NCBI RefSeq assembly: GCF_001011155.1
Contig: NZ_CP011479.1
Coordinates: forward strand, 452,501 to 516,500
DNA from: Hoeflea sp. IMCC20628
Lineage (GTDB): Bacteria; Pseudomonadota; Alphaproteobacteria; Rhizobiales; Rhizobiaceae
Direction of reading: 5' to 3'
DNA: 64,000 nucleotides
The notes beneath the pieces were generated by a model. The model was not told where the DNA came from, searched no databases, and worked only from the letters and a program-made list of their open reading frames with translations. This document shows, one piece after another, positions 38,306-47,476 of this stretch (its first letter is position 1; every line of letters begins with the position of its first letter). Both the position numbers and the translations under genes were made by a program.

Positions 38306-40465
38306 TTATCCCTGCAATGCTGCCACTGGCTTGTTCTCAAGTAGCTCTCTCAACTTGGCCGGCCGGACTGCTGGAGAGAAAAGGAAGCCTTGATACTCGT
38401 CGCACTGGCGATCCTTGAGCCACTGACGCTGGCTCTCGGTTTCAACCCCTTCAGCCACGGCCTTGACCTTCAGCAACTTGCACAAGGAAATGATGATCTG
38501 CGTGACGCTGTCGCTGGTGCCGATATTCGAGACAAACGACCGGTCGATCTTGATGCAGGATATCGGATAATTCTGGATATAGGCGAGGTTTGAAAAGCCG
38601 GTTCCGAAATCGTCGATGGCGATCCCGAAGCCTTGGTTTCTGAATGCGGCCAAACTGTCGGTAACATCGCTTGAATTGCCCATCAGGGTGGACTCTGTGA
38701 TTTCCAGTTCGATGTTTTCAGGCGTGCAACCGGTCCGTTCCGGCAGGGACAGGATACGGGCGTGAAAGTCATGACACTCGAACTGTTTTGGCGACACGTT
38801 GATCGAAATCGAAATTGCATGGCCTTCCTGCTCGAGCAGATATTGTTCCCGGCCAGCCTTGTTCAGAACCCAGTCGCCTATGTCGCAGATCAGGCCGAGG
38901 TCTTCAGCGGCATCAATGAAGTAGTTCGGGGTCAGAAGGCCGCGTGTCGGGTGATTCCAGCGAATGAGGGCCTCTGCGCCAACAATGGTGTTGGTCACTG
39001 TATCTAGGCGAGGCTGGTAGAACAGCTCGAATTCATCACGCAAAATGGCCTGCTTGAGCTCACGCTCCAGGGTTACCTGCTCCTCGAGCTTGTTTCGCAG
39101 GGAAACATTGAATTCGCGAAAATTGTTGCGGCCGCTGTTTTTGGCTTCGTAAAGCGCAACATCCGCGTTCTTCAAAAGCAGGTTGAGATCGTCACCGTCA
39201 TCGGGGAAGCAACTGATCCCCATGCTCAATGTCGAGAGCAATCGGCGGTCGCCGACTGCGAACTCCACTTGAAACTCCGAGATCAGATTGTTGCAGAAAT
39301 CCTGCAGAATCCCGGGCGTTTTCACCTGCCTCAGGCAGATCAGGAATTCGTCGCCACCAATCCGGGCGACGGTTCCTGTGCCTTCGACAGCCTTGGACAA
39401 TCTCTGGCCAACCTGCACCAGCAATGCGTCGCCGACGCCGTGGCCGAGGGTGTCATTGATCTTCTTGAACTGGTCCAGATCCAGCAGAATGAAGGCAAGT
39501 TTCTCATTCGTGGCAATAGCCTGGTTCAGCAGTTCGGGCGTTCGGCCGATGACGTAATTCCGGTTCGGCAGTCCCGTCAAAACATCGTGGTCTGCAAGAT
39601 AACTGGCGCGCTGTTCCGTTTCCTTGAGGTCGGTTATGTCTGTTTCACTGAGCAGAATGGCGCTTTCGCCACTCACATTGTCCATGCAGTTCCGAGCCGC
39701 AATCTCATGCCACCGGATGCCCTGTGAGGTTACCATTCTGGCCGACAGCCGGCATTCACCGGATTTGTGCAGACTGGCGATCAGAACCTCGTAATCCTCG
39801 GCGGATGCGAAAGCCGCTTGCAGATGCGGCGATGGCGCGGCTTCCTTGGAAACGGCGGCGGGATTGCTGTACAGCAACTCCCCATTGCTGCTGTAGAGCG
39901 AAATCATCACCGATGTATGCAGAAGCGCCACCGAACTCCGGATTGATTCCGGTTCCTTCTGGCTGACGAGTTGACCTTGGCACAGCATGCCGACGCGGCC
40001 ATCGGAGAAATGGAAACCGCTCAGACAGACATCAATGGTCACCGGCATGCCATTTGGATAGATGGTCCATATGTCCGAATGCGATGCATCGTCTGTTTCA
40101 AAATCTTGCTGGTATTTCCGCAGCATTTGCGAAATTGTCACAGACATGCCGCTGGAAAATTCGCGGTCTCTCAATTCCATGATCGAACTGGCGCACCACA
40201 ATTCCAAAGCCGATTTGTTGGCCCATGGAATTCTGTCATGATCGATATCGTAGACCCAAAGACAGGTGGTTATCTGGTTCAGATATTCATGCGCCATCTG
40301 GTCGGGGATTCGAGCCCAATCCTCATGCAATAAAGGCAATGCCTGTGGGTCTCGTTGCTGCGTCATTACAAATTTGAGCTCATCGCCGCTTTGGAGCATG
40401 AGTGCCCGAGATGGAATGCCAAATCTGGATGGAATGACGTGTTCAAATGGTTTCCCGTCGTTCAC
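38306..40465 (-). CDS. GGDEF-EAL protein with PAS-like sensor domains
   Basis: The 719-residue protein has two PAS-like domains (about 50-165 and 175-285), a GGDEF domain with RIGGDEFLICLR near 360 and an EAL domain with VGAEALIRWNHPTRG near 485. DDFGTGFSNLAYI, KIDRSFV and AEGVETE are intact. Both catalytic motifs look active, so it may make and break cyclic di-GMP under control of the PAS domains. No RxxD inhibitory site is seen just before GGDEF. No membrane segment was seen. The upstream gap (40466-40712) is AT-rich. Confidence 0.92.
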   Translation of the reverse strand: MNDGKPFEHVIPSRFGIPSRALMLQSGDELKFVMTQQRDPQALPLLHEDWARIPDQMAHEYLNQITTCLWVYDIDHDRIPWANKSALELWCASSIMELRDREFSSGMSVTISQMLRKYQQDFETDDASHSDIWTIYPNGMPVTIDVCLSGFHFSDGRVGMLCQGQLVSQKEPESIRSSVALLHTSVMISLYSSNGELLYSNPAAVSKEAAPSPHLQAAFASAEDYEVLIASLHKSGECRLSARMVTSQGIRWHEIAARNCMDNVSGESAILLSETDITDLKETEQRASYLADHDVLTGLPNRNYVIGRTPELLNQAIATNEKLAFILLDLDQFKKINDTLGHGVGDALLVQVGQRLSKAVEGTGTVARIGGDEFLICLRQVKTPGILQDFCNNLISEFQVEFAVGDRRLLSTLSMGISCFPDDGDDLNLLLKNADVALYEAKNSGRNNFREFNVSLRNKLEEQVTLERELKQAILRDEFELFYQPRLDTVTNTIVGAEALIRWNHPTRGLLTPNYFIDAAEDLGLICDIGDWVLNKAGREQYLLEQEGHAISISINVSPKQFECHDFHARILSLPERTGCTPENIELEITESTLMGNSSDVTDSLAAFRNQGFGIAIDDFGTGFSNLAYIQNYPISCIKIDRSFVSNIGTSDSVTQIIISLCKLLKVKAVAEGVETESQRQWLKDRQCDEYQGFLFSPAVRPAKLRELLENKPVAALQG

Positions 40466-40712
40466 AAGGCACTAAAAATGCCAGTTATGAGAGAATCTGT
40501 AAGAAAATAACTCGAATTGGCGAAGTTGAGATGCACCATTCGCGGAATATGTCATCCGCAATACATGGCTAAACTATTTTTTATCCTTTAAAAATCAACT
40601 AATCGGGACATGTGAGTTTCACCCGGTCTTTTCTTGGAACTGGTGCCGGGCCGAGACTGGGTTTTTGCTAATTCTCGTTGCTTTGGCAGGCTTTTCAATT
40701 GAACTATTCAAG

Positions 40713-42087
40713 GTAATTACCCACCCCCTTGCCATGCACCACAATGTCTGAATCCATGATGATATGGATCGGACTGATTTGCAGCAGCTGAGCAAGGACG
40801 AATTGATCGAGATGGTGCTTCGGCTCCAACGGCCTGCCAAGGATTCTCGGACGTCTTCCAAGCCGCCCTCTACGGACAAGAAAGAGAAACGCGTCAACTC
40901 ACGACCGGGTGGAGCCAAGCCCGGGCATGAACCCCACAATAGGGTGCTGGCGGATTTTGCCGACATGTTTCGCGATCATGAACCGACCGCCTGCAAGAGA
41001 TGCGGCCATGCGTTTTCCGGTGATGATACGATGGTGCTGGCCGGGGCCTATGACGAGATCGATATTCCTGCGATCCGTCCTCATGTCACCCGGCATCGGC
41101 GTTTTTCCTGTCATTGCCCGCAATGCGGCACGACGACAAAAGCCACCGCACCTGCCGTGGCAACCGCAACGCCGTTCGGGCCAGGCATTCACGCGCTGGC
41201 GATCTACCTCAAGAGTTTCCATGCATTGTCTTACGAACGCCTGAGCGGTGTGTTCATGGATATCTTCGGCCTCCATGCGAGCGAGGGCGCGATCATGAAC
41301 ATGTTTGCCCGCTCCCGTCCGAGCTTCCAGGCCACAGCACAGGCCGCCAAGGCCAGCCTTCGAGCCGCCCGCGTTGTCGCCAGCGACGAAACCGGTGTGC
41401 GTATTGAGGGCACAAATGCCCAACACTGGGTTTTTCATTGCAAGGATGCCGTTGTCCACCAGCCCGATTACTCCCGTGCAGCACGGGTCGTTCACGAGAC
41501 CATGGGCGGCCATGTCCCCGAGGTATGGATATCTGATCGGTATTCAGCCCAGCAATCTCACGGCCATCGACATCAAACCTGCCTTGCACATTTGGCGCGT
41601 GATACAGCCTTTGCGCTGGAACATGGCGAGGATGATCTCCCTCTTCGCTTCCAGCTTTGGTTTGGCCGTGTGTTTGATTTCGCCAGAGCCATAAGCACAT
41701 TCGCTGCGTCTACCGTCGCAAGCAAGAAGCGCAAATTCGATAAACAGCTTGCCGGGCTTCTATGCGCCCCGACTTCATGCGACCTGGCCCAAAAGCTCCA
41801 GGCCAAGATCGGGCGGGCCCGCGATCAGCTGCTGACGTTTTGCGACTATCCCGGAGAAGTCGATGTCACCAACAACACATCTGAGCGAAAGCTCCGTCCA
41901 TGGGTCATTCAGAGAAAGGTGACAAACGGATATCGCGCCATGTGGGCCGCCCAAGCCGAGGCGGATGTACGCACAACCGTCGATACCGCCCGCCTCAAAG
42001 GCGCAAATCCCTTCCAGGTTATCGCATCCGTCTTGGCGTAGGCCGACATCAAGGCCCGAAATCATAAATTCAGGGGTGGGTAATTAC
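40713..42087 (+). mobile_element. IS66-family insertion sequence (single-ORF type)
   Basis: The ends are GTAATTACCCACCCC at 40713 and its exact inverse at 42073-42087, a 15-bp terminal inverted repeat. The 1375-bp element holds one transposase gene and no tnpA/tnpB accessory genes, as in the ISBst12 subgroup. No 8-bp target duplication is visible (TATTCAAG left, GGTGCCCA right), so one flank has changed since insertion. Confidence 0.85.
40764..42041 (+). CDS. IS66-family transposase
   Basis: The 425-residue protein starts with a helical region (QQLSKDELIEMVLRLQRP) and a Ser/Lys-rich segment. A zinc-finger domain follows (CKRCGHAF, CHCPQCGTT, residues about 72-118) and then the IS66 catalytic core with DDE residues in ASDETGVR, WISDRYSAQ and NNTSERKLRP. 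It appears intact, so the element may still move. Confidence 0.9.
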   Translation: MDRTDLQQLSKDELIEMVLRLQRPAKDSRTSSKPPSTDKKEKRVNSRPGGAKPGHEPHNRVLADFADMFRDHEPTACKRCGHAFSGDDTMVLAGAYDEIDIPAIRPHVTRHRRFSCHCPQCGTTTKATAPAVATATPFGPGIHALAIYLKSFHALSYERLSGVFMDIFGLHASEGAIMNMFARSRPSFQATAQAAKASLRAARVVASDETGVRIEGTNAQHWVFHCKDAVVHQPDYSRAARVVHETMGGHVPEVWISDRYSAQQSHGHRHQTCLAHLARDTAFALEHGEDDLPLRFQLWFGRVFDFARAISTFAASTVASKKRKFDKQLAGLLCAPTSCDLAQKLQAKIGRARDQLLTFCDYPGEVDVTNNTSERKLRPWVIQRKVTNGYRAMWAAQAEADVRTTVDTARLKGANPFQVIASVLA

Positions 42088-42149
42088 GGTGCCCATAGTG
42101 AGGCGCAGCAACTTGCATTGTTCAGGCCTCTTTGGTCTGAGTACTTGCA

Positions 42150-42281
42150 TTAGCCTGATTTTTCATTGGTTGATTGACGCTGGTCAATTTGCCGTCTGGC
42201 TTTGACACGTCCATGGAAGATCAACCGCTGAAAGTTGTAGGCAATTTGGGCCACCGTCGGTTTTGCAATAATGAGCGGCAT
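42150..42281 (-). pseudogene. Possible transposase C-terminal remnant
   Basis: Forty-three codons from MPLIIAKPTVAQIAYNFQRL to a stop. The phrase VAQIAYNFQRLIF resembles the end of DDE transposases (a conserved xxLAYNLxRL helix). Upstream the frame loses any resemblance. It lies right beside the IS66 element, which may have landed in or next to an older element. Other explanations are possible. Confidence 0.3.
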
Positions 42282-42460
42282 CGCTTTTCCGGCCCAACAA
42301 TCCGCTGCCACACCAGCACAACAAACGCACCCCTGTTCACCGCTAAACACATGCCCATAGGGACTGCCGCTAGTGCCTGAATGTGTCCCGCCATACGTGA
42401 ACTCAGCCCATGCCATGTGTGGCCAGCGGAACAAAGGGCGGGCAAAACAGTTGATGTGCC

Positions 42461-42880
42461 ATGTCAGACACCGCGCATAGAGTTGACCAGGACTTGATCA
42501 AAATCGAGCGTGAGCTCGATCAGCTGAGCCGGTTGGCCAAAACGCTTGATAGTCAGTTCCGCCTGCCGGGCACTTCCATCCGCTTCGGACTGGACTCAAT
42601 TGTCGGACTGATCCCGGGCATTGGCGACACCTTGGTGGCAGCACCCTCGGCCTGGATCATCTGGCGGGGACACAAGATGAGGATTGGCAAAAGGCATATT
42701 GCCCGCATGGTCGCCAATTCGGCCGCCGACTACGCGATCGGCGCCATTCCCCTGATCGGCGATATCTTTGACGTCGGCTTCAAGGCCAATCTGCGCAATG
42801 TCACAATCCTGCGCGAGCAACTTGGCGTCAGGAAACAGACGCACAGCTCTGTGCAAACTGAAACAAGCACAGCTGCCTGA
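42461..42880 (+). CDS. DUF4112 membrane-associated protein
   Basis: The 139-residue protein has the DUF4112 pattern: LDQLSRLAKTLDSQFRLPGT, then RFGLDSIVGLIPGIGDTLVAAPSAW, and AIGAIPLIGDIFDVGFKAN, with two short hydrophobic glycine-rich segments. The role of this family is unknown. It stands alone between the IS region and a 1-kb stretch without clear genes. Confidence 0.85.
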   Translation: MSDTAHRVDQDLIKIERELDQLSRLAKTLDSQFRLPGTSIRFGLDSIVGLIPGIGDTLVAAPSAWIIWRGHKMRIGKRHIARMVANSAADYAIGAIPLIGDIFDVGFKANLRNVTILREQLGVRKQTHSSVQTETSTAA

Positions 42881-42952
42881 ACACCACGCCGCCTGGACGG
42901 ACGATTTCCCGCCCGGACATGCAAATCGATGCACCGGGAAAAATCCTCCCGA

Positions 42953-42965
42953 CCCCCCCCCCCCC
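42953..42965. repeat. Homopolymer run of 13 C
   Basis: Thirteen consecutive C 72 bases after the DUF4112 gene, in non-coding DNA. It may vary in length or be a sequencing artefact. Confidence 0.7.
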
Positions 42966-43648
42966 TAAATTTTCCCCACTCTTTGCCCTTATGCGATACT
43001 GGCCTGACCTTCCGTTCCAAGCGGATGGCCGGGGCTGACGGAGCTTCGGCCGGCGGAAGGCGGTGAGTTTTGGCGCGCGGGCACCGTACCTGCGGGCCAG
43101 GAACTTGCGAAGTGGACACCCCGGCCAGCGCGGGGGCCTGTCGGATCGAGGTGGATCGCGGCAAAGGTTTTCTCGCGCGAATGGCCGGTACCGGTTGCCG
43201 CCTGGAAGGGCTGCTACCGGCGGCGTTTGATCCGCATTCCTCTTCGGGCGGGCTGTCCGGTGAAGGCATGTGGCGCCACCGCAAGCGTCGGCCTGACAAG
43301 TCCCTGCCGCATCTGACGGACCAATCTGTCGGGCGCGGGTGGGAGCTGGCGGGGTTCGGTCTCCAAAGGGCCGAACGAGACGAAACCGCCCGGGGCTCGC
43401 GTCAGACTTTGCGGGGAGGAGCCGCATTTGCGCCCGGAAGGCGCATCTGTCCCTCACCGGTGGGGCGCGGGTGACTGCGCCAAGCCACACTTCTTAACCA
43501 CCACGGGCCTGTCGCCCGCGCCCCACGAGTCCGGACTTTTGCCGGACGCGAAACTGCCACAGAACCGACGGCGAGCATTTGGTTCGCGCGCGGGGTTTTA
43601 GCGTGCGTGGCGACGGGTCAGGTAAGGGGCAGGCGGGAATTCCCCACC

Positions 43649-43764
43649 CCGTCATTCCGGCCACCGGGCCGGAATCCAGCGACCCGGCCTCTGCCGGGTC
43701 AAAGGACTCTTCCCGCCCAAGGACTTGGGCGTACTGGATGCCGGATCGGGGTCCGGCATGACGG
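43649..43764. repeat. Composite palindromic intergenic repeat with four hairpins
   Basis: An outer stem CCGTCAT/ATGACGG (43649-43655, 43758-43764) encloses perfect hairpins: ATTCCGGCC/GGCCGGAAT (43654-43675), GACCCGGC/GCCGGGTC (43681-43700), GCCCAAG/CTTGGGC (43715-43730) and ATGCCGGA/TCCGGCAT (43738-43759). ATCCAG/CTGGAT (43674, 43734) forms an intermediate stem. The sequence CGTCATTCCGG...CCGGAATCCAG is a form seen as a dispersed repeat in many alphaproteobacteria; here two units face each other. Confidence 0.7.
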
Positions 43765-43934
43765 AAGATTTGGGGATAGCGCAGCAAGAAAGTGTCCCGG
43801 ACGCCAAGCCGCCAACGCCGCATCATCCGCTCGCCATGCCGCGCCCTATCCTGTCCGCGCGACTCGCCCTAAGAAGGAGCACGCACATTTCAAAACCGGT
43901 GCGATCCGCCGGTTTGCCCGCATCCGAGGAGACC

Positions 43935-44237
43935 ATGATGATCAGACATACCGTCACATTCAGGCTGAAACACCCTGCAGGGTCTGAACTCGAGCGCATT
44001 TTTCTCGCCGACGGCAAACGCATCCTTGGCGCAATTCCCGGCGTCCAGAAATTCGAGGCACTTCGGCAGGTCTCGGCCAAGAACAATTTCCGGCACGGCT
44101 ATTCCATGGAATTTGCCGGGCAAGCCGAATACGACGCCTATGACAGCCATCCCGAGCATGTCGCCTTCGTCCGGGACCGCTGGATCCCCGAGGTCGAGGA
44201 ATTTCTGGAGATCGATTACGTGGCCTTGCCGAACTGA
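43935..44237 (+). CDS. Dabb-family (stress-responsive A/B barrel) protein
   Basis: The 100-residue protein starts MMIRHTVTFRLKHPAG and has the dimeric alpha/beta-barrel pattern, with GAIPGVQKFEALRQVSAKNNF and YSMEFAGQAEYDAYDSHPEHVAFV, where the HxxH/HPxH phrase near the end is typical. Members range from stress proteins to cyclases; the role here is unknown. GAGGAG four bases before the ATG at 43935 decides the start over longer frames. Confidence 0.83.
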   Translation: MMIRHTVTFRLKHPAGSELERIFLADGKRILGAIPGVQKFEALRQVSAKNNFRHGYSMEFAGQAEYDAYDSHPEHVAFVRDRWIPEVEEFLEIDYVALPN

Positions 44238-44665
44238 CCTGCCGGGTCATGCATCTGCCTGTGCAGGATTGGGCTCGCCTGTCAGGGGCTTGTACCCAGA
44301 AACGTCATAAAATAAACAGAATCAAGTGCTTGCACTAGTGCGGCGCTTTGCGAATCCCCGTTTGTTGACCCATCGTTGCGCTGTTCAGCATCGTCTCTCT
44401 TGGCTAGCCAACGCATCGTGCCGATCAGTCGATGTCACTCCCTGATCCTGGCTACATCGATCAGACATTCACTCATTGGGTGATCCGGGCTTAGACCGGT
44501 TCGAGGCGGTTGATCTCTTTACCATGATGGCAAATTCAACCATCAATTCGAGGTTGTGAAGCCAATTAAGTTCGTGCAAATCATGTTGATGAATGCAATT
44601 ATGGCGGTATCTATTTTCTCAACACCCTCATTAACTTAAAGCGCTCTCAAACATCAGGCACTCAT
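44238..44665. other. Intergenic stretch with no recognised feature
   Basis: About 430 bases, more AT-rich towards 44660, with many short frames but no plausible gene, RNA or terminator that I can support. Confidence 0.5.
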
Positions 44666-44686
44666 GTGTCAGGAAGCTTGCTAATT

Positions 44687-45049
44687 ATGGCAGTCCCACT
44701 CTTCGTCCCAAACCCGGTTGCGGCCACTCCATCTGTCAGTGCTGTAGCCCTTGGCCGCATGTCAATCAAATTCAAGGCCATCAAATATGCACCGGAGTTC
44801 GCAAATGAGATCGGAAAATTTGAGGTCTCTTTCGACGGGGGAGAGGCCAACACAGTTCCGGTCGATACAACGAAGCCGCCGGAACCCATTGAGGCAGACA
44901 TTGATGCAGACGACCTGAGGGACCTGCTTGAACAGGAGTTGGTCGAAGCCATTTCAGTTGATGATGGCGAAGAGGTCGAGCGTCTGGCTGAGGAGCTGCG
45001 TCTCCATCTGGAGCTTTGGCCCAGCACCAAAAGTCCCACACGAACCTGA
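44687..45049 (+). CDS. Hypothetical acidic protein
   Basis: A 120-residue frame from ATG 44687 (MAVPLFVPNPVAATPSVSAVA). The second half is strongly acidic and helix-like (IEADIDADDLRDLLEQELVE, DDGEEVERLAEELRLHLEL). A GTG start at 44666 is also open. The opposite strand holds a similar-length Ser-rich frame that looks like a shadow. No family recognised; it may be carried-in DNA. Confidence 0.4.
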   Translation: MAVPLFVPNPVAATPSVSAVALGRMSIKFKAIKYAPEFANEIGKFEVSFDGGEANTVPVDTTKPPEPIEADIDADDLRDLLEQELVEAISVDDGEEVERLAEELRLHLELWPSTKSPTRT

Positions 45050-45273
45050 ATCGTGAATGCTATCGTCTGCGCACCAGCCATCATGGTGGCTGTCTGACGT
45101 GGTGGACGAGCTTGCGGATTTTTTGCGCAGACCGATTGAATTCTGGGCTTATTCGCGTTCCGGTCCGTTTTGGCTGGTCATTTGGTGTTCCGGACAAAGG
45201 TGGCCGAGTTGTCGAAGGCGCTCGCTTGTCAGGCGCGTTGACCTCAGGCGGCAGGCCGGCAAAATCCGGGCAA

Positions 45274-45309
45274 CAAAAAACCCCGAAAGCGGTTGTCCAC
45301 TTCCGGGGT
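45274..45309 (-). terminator. Terminator of rpoH
   Basis: Read on the minus strand, CCCCGGAAGTGG pairs with CCGCTTTCGGGG (with wobbles), followed by TTTTTTG. It starts about 25 bases after the rpoH stop. The 45050-45273 stretch next to it holds no gene that I can support. Confidence 0.8.
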
Positions 45310-45335
45310 CTGGATCGATTGCCGGTTTGGTGCGA

Positions 45336-46238
45336 TCAGTCGGCGATCGTGACCAGGGCCTTGTCGCGGGCTGCGGCGGTTTTTTGCACCGAGTCCTGAA
45401 CCTTTTCAAAGGCGCGGACCTCGATCTGGCGCACTCGCTCGCGGCTGATGGAAAACTCCGTTGACAGATCTTCCAGCGTAATCGGGTCGTCACGCAGACG
45501 CCGCGCCTCGAAAATTCGCCGTTCACGTTCGTTGAGAACATCAAGCGCGCTCTGCAGCATGCCGCGCCGGGTTTCAAGCTGATCCTGTTCGACCAGCATG
45601 TCTTCCTGGCTCTCGGAATCATCGACCAGCCAATCCTGCCACTGACCGGATTCGCCTTCGCCGGCCTTGATCGGCGCGTTGAGCGAGGCGTCACCAGCCA
45701 GGCGACGGTTCATCGAAATGACTTCCGCTTCGGAGACGTTGAGCTTGGTGGCGATTTCGGCAACCTGATGCGGGCGAAGATCGCCATCCTCGACAGCCTG
45801 AATCTTGCTCTTGACCTTGCGCAGGTTGAAAAACAACCGCTTCTGGTTGGCGGTGGTTCCCATTTTGACCAGCGACCAGGACCTCAGGATATATTCCTGA
45901 ATTGATGCCTTGATCCACCACATGGCGTAGGTGGCGAGACGAAAACCCCGTTCTGGATCGAATTTCTTGACCGCCTGCATGAGGCCGACATTGCCTTCGG
46001 AGATCACTTCGCCGATCGGCAGGCCGTAACCGCGATAGCCCATGGCGATCTTGGCGACCAGCCGCAGATGGCTGGTGACGAGCTTGTGGGCTGCCTTGGT
46101 GTCCTCATGCTCGAGGAAACGCTTGGCCAGCATGTATTCTTCCTGCGGTTCCAGCATCGGGAACTTGCGAATTTCCGAGAGATAACGGTTTAATCCGTTC
46201 TCACCGGCAGAAATGGACGGCAAACTTCCTTGGGCCAT
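45336..46238 (-). CDS. rpoH: Heat-shock sigma factor RpoH
   Basis: The 300-residue sigma-70-type protein has region 2 (HLRLVAKIAMGYRGYGLPIGEVISEGNVGLM, given in part), the RpoH box QKRLFFNLRK, which is specific to sigma-32, and region 4 (LEDLSTEFSISRERVRQIEVRAFEKV). It directs RNA polymerase to heat-shock promoters and is normally controlled by DnaK and FtsH (ftsH is at 22.5 kb). Rhizobia often have two rpoH genes; which one this is cannot be told from the sequence alone. It is divergent from nothing: the rluD-like gene upstream runs the same way. Confidence 0.95.
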   Translation of the reverse strand: MAQGSLPSISAGENGLNRYLSEIRKFPMLEPQEEYMLAKRFLEHEDTKAAHKLVTSHLRLVAKIAMGYRGYGLPIGEVISEGNVGLMQAVKKFDPERGFRLATYAMWWIKASIQEYILRSWSLVKMGTTANQKRLFFNLRKVKSKIQAVEDGDLRPHQVAEIATKLNVSEAEVISMNRRLAGDASLNAPIKAGEGESGQWQDWLVDDSESQEDMLVEQDQLETRRGMLQSALDVLNERERRIFEARRLRDDPITLEDLSTEFSISRERVRQIEVRAFEKVQDSVQKTAAARDKALVTIAD

Positions 46239-46397
46239 TATAGCACCCCCTAAATCCCGAATTTCGGCTTCCTAACGGCAAGCCTAATGGCGCGGACCGA
46301 ACATCGCATCCGAACTACCCGATATGTCATGTAATTGTGGCGAAACCGGGTATCAAGGTGCAATCGCCTTCACGGTCGCGTGAAGACGCTTGCTGCT

Positions 46398-47447
46398 TTA
46401 CAGAGTCGTAAGCGCCACCCGCATTTCTTCCATATCTGCTGGAAGCGGGGCCTCGAAACGCAGTGTTTCCCCGGTGATCGGATGCTCGATAACCAGCAAA
46501 AACGCATGCAGCGCCTGACGTGTGAATCCGTTGACGGTTTCGCGTACGGCATCAGGCAGACGGTTTGCCTTGGTCTTGAAGGCGCCGCCATAGTCGGCAT
46601 CGCCAATCAGCGGGTGGCCGATATGGGCCATATGCACCCTGATCTGGTGGGTGCGGCCGGTTTCAAGCCGGCATTCGACCAGCGAGGCGGCGCAGGTTCC
46701 ATCGGGTTTTTCCTGGTACCGCTCGCAGACCAGATAATGGGTGACGGCATGGCGCACATCTGCGCCGTCATCCTTGCGGACTGCACGGCGGATGCGGTCC
46801 TTGGCGCGGCCAAGGCTGGCGTCGATGGTGCCTTTCAGCCCGTCGGGCTTACCCCAGACGATCGCCTTGTAGGCGCGCTCCAATGGACCGGTCAGGCCGT
46901 GGTCGGCAAATTGTTCGGCGAGATGGCGGTGGGTGATGTCATTCTTGGCCACCACCATCACCCCGGTGGTGTCGCGGTCGAGCCGATGGACGATGCCCGG
47001 CCTGCGCACGCCGCCGATGCCCGACAGGCTGTCGCCGCAATGATGGATCAGCGCATTGACCAGGGTTCCGGTCCAGTTGCCGGCGCCGGGATGCACCACA
47101 AGGCCTGCCTGCTTGTTGATGACGATGAGGTCGTCGTCCTCATACAGAACCTCAAGCGGAATATCCTCGCCAACCGGATCGGGATCCTCGGGCTCGGGTA
47201 TTGTCACGTCGACCCGGTCGCCGGGGTGGATCTTGTGCCTGGCCTGCTTGGCAGCAACGCCGTTGACCATCACCGCACCAGCCTCGATCAGCGCCTTGAC
47301 GCGGCTGCGTGAAAGGTCGGGTTCCACGGCCGTGGCCAGCCAGGCGTCAAGCCGGCCGGTGTCGTATTCGCCGACAACCAGGGTTTCGCAAGCCGGTTGG
47401 GCTTCCCTATCGGGCTGGGCTTCGCTAAACGATGTCGCGTTCTTCAA
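46398..47447 (-). CDS. RluA-family pseudouridine synthase (RluD-like)
   Basis: The 349-residue protein has an S4 RNA-binding domain (about 35-95: GRLDAWLATAVEPDLSRSRVKALIEAGAV) and a catalytic domain with HRLDRDTTGVMVVAKN, whose Asp is the nucleophile. RluD modifies helix 69 of 23S rRNA; the closely related RluC and RluA cannot be excluded by eye. The start is a TTG (47447), 29 bases from the divergent membrane-protein gene. The gene order rluD-rpoH is common in rhizobia. Confidence 0.88.
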   Translation of the reverse strand: MKNATSFSEAQPDREAQPACETLVVGEYDTGRLDAWLATAVEPDLSRSRVKALIEAGAVMVNGVAAKQARHKIHPGDRVDVTIPEPEDPDPVGEDIPLEVLYEDDDLIVINKQAGLVVHPGAGNWTGTLVNALIHHCGDSLSGIGGVRRPGIVHRLDRDTTGVMVVAKNDITHRHLAEQFADHGLTGPLERAYKAIVWGKPDGLKGTIDASLGRAKDRIRRAVRKDDGADVRHAVTHYLVCERYQEKPDGTCAASLVECRLETGRTHQIRVHMAHIGHPLIGDADYGGAFKTKANRLPDAVRETVNGFTRQALHAFLLVIEHPITGETLRFEAPLPADMEEMRVALTTL

Positions 47448-47476
47448 TTTCAGGGTCCGCCCGGCAAGGAATGGTA

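Larger units (their letters stand above)
42881..43934. other. 1-kb GC-rich gap without a recognisable gene
   Basis: Open frames here lack family resemblance and natural start contexts. The stretch holds a C13 tract and a multi-hairpin repeat (listed separately) and looks like decayed or repeat-derived DNA. Phrases such as GCCACAGAA near 43555 recall RNase P RNA, but the rest of that RNA is absent. Confidence 0.6.

Noticed and set aside
43070-43474. 134-codon open frame in the GC-rich gap
   Set aside because: No family likeness, Arg/Gly-rich composition and no ribosome-binding site.
43501-43620. RNase P RNA-like phrases (GTCCGGACT, GCCACAGAA)
   Set aside because: The order and the rest of the conserved core are missing; chance resemblance in GC-rich DNA.
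44662-45084. 140-codon Ser-rich frame on the minus strand
   Set aside because: Mirror of the acidic plus-strand frame (Asp/Glu codons give Ser/Arg in reverse).
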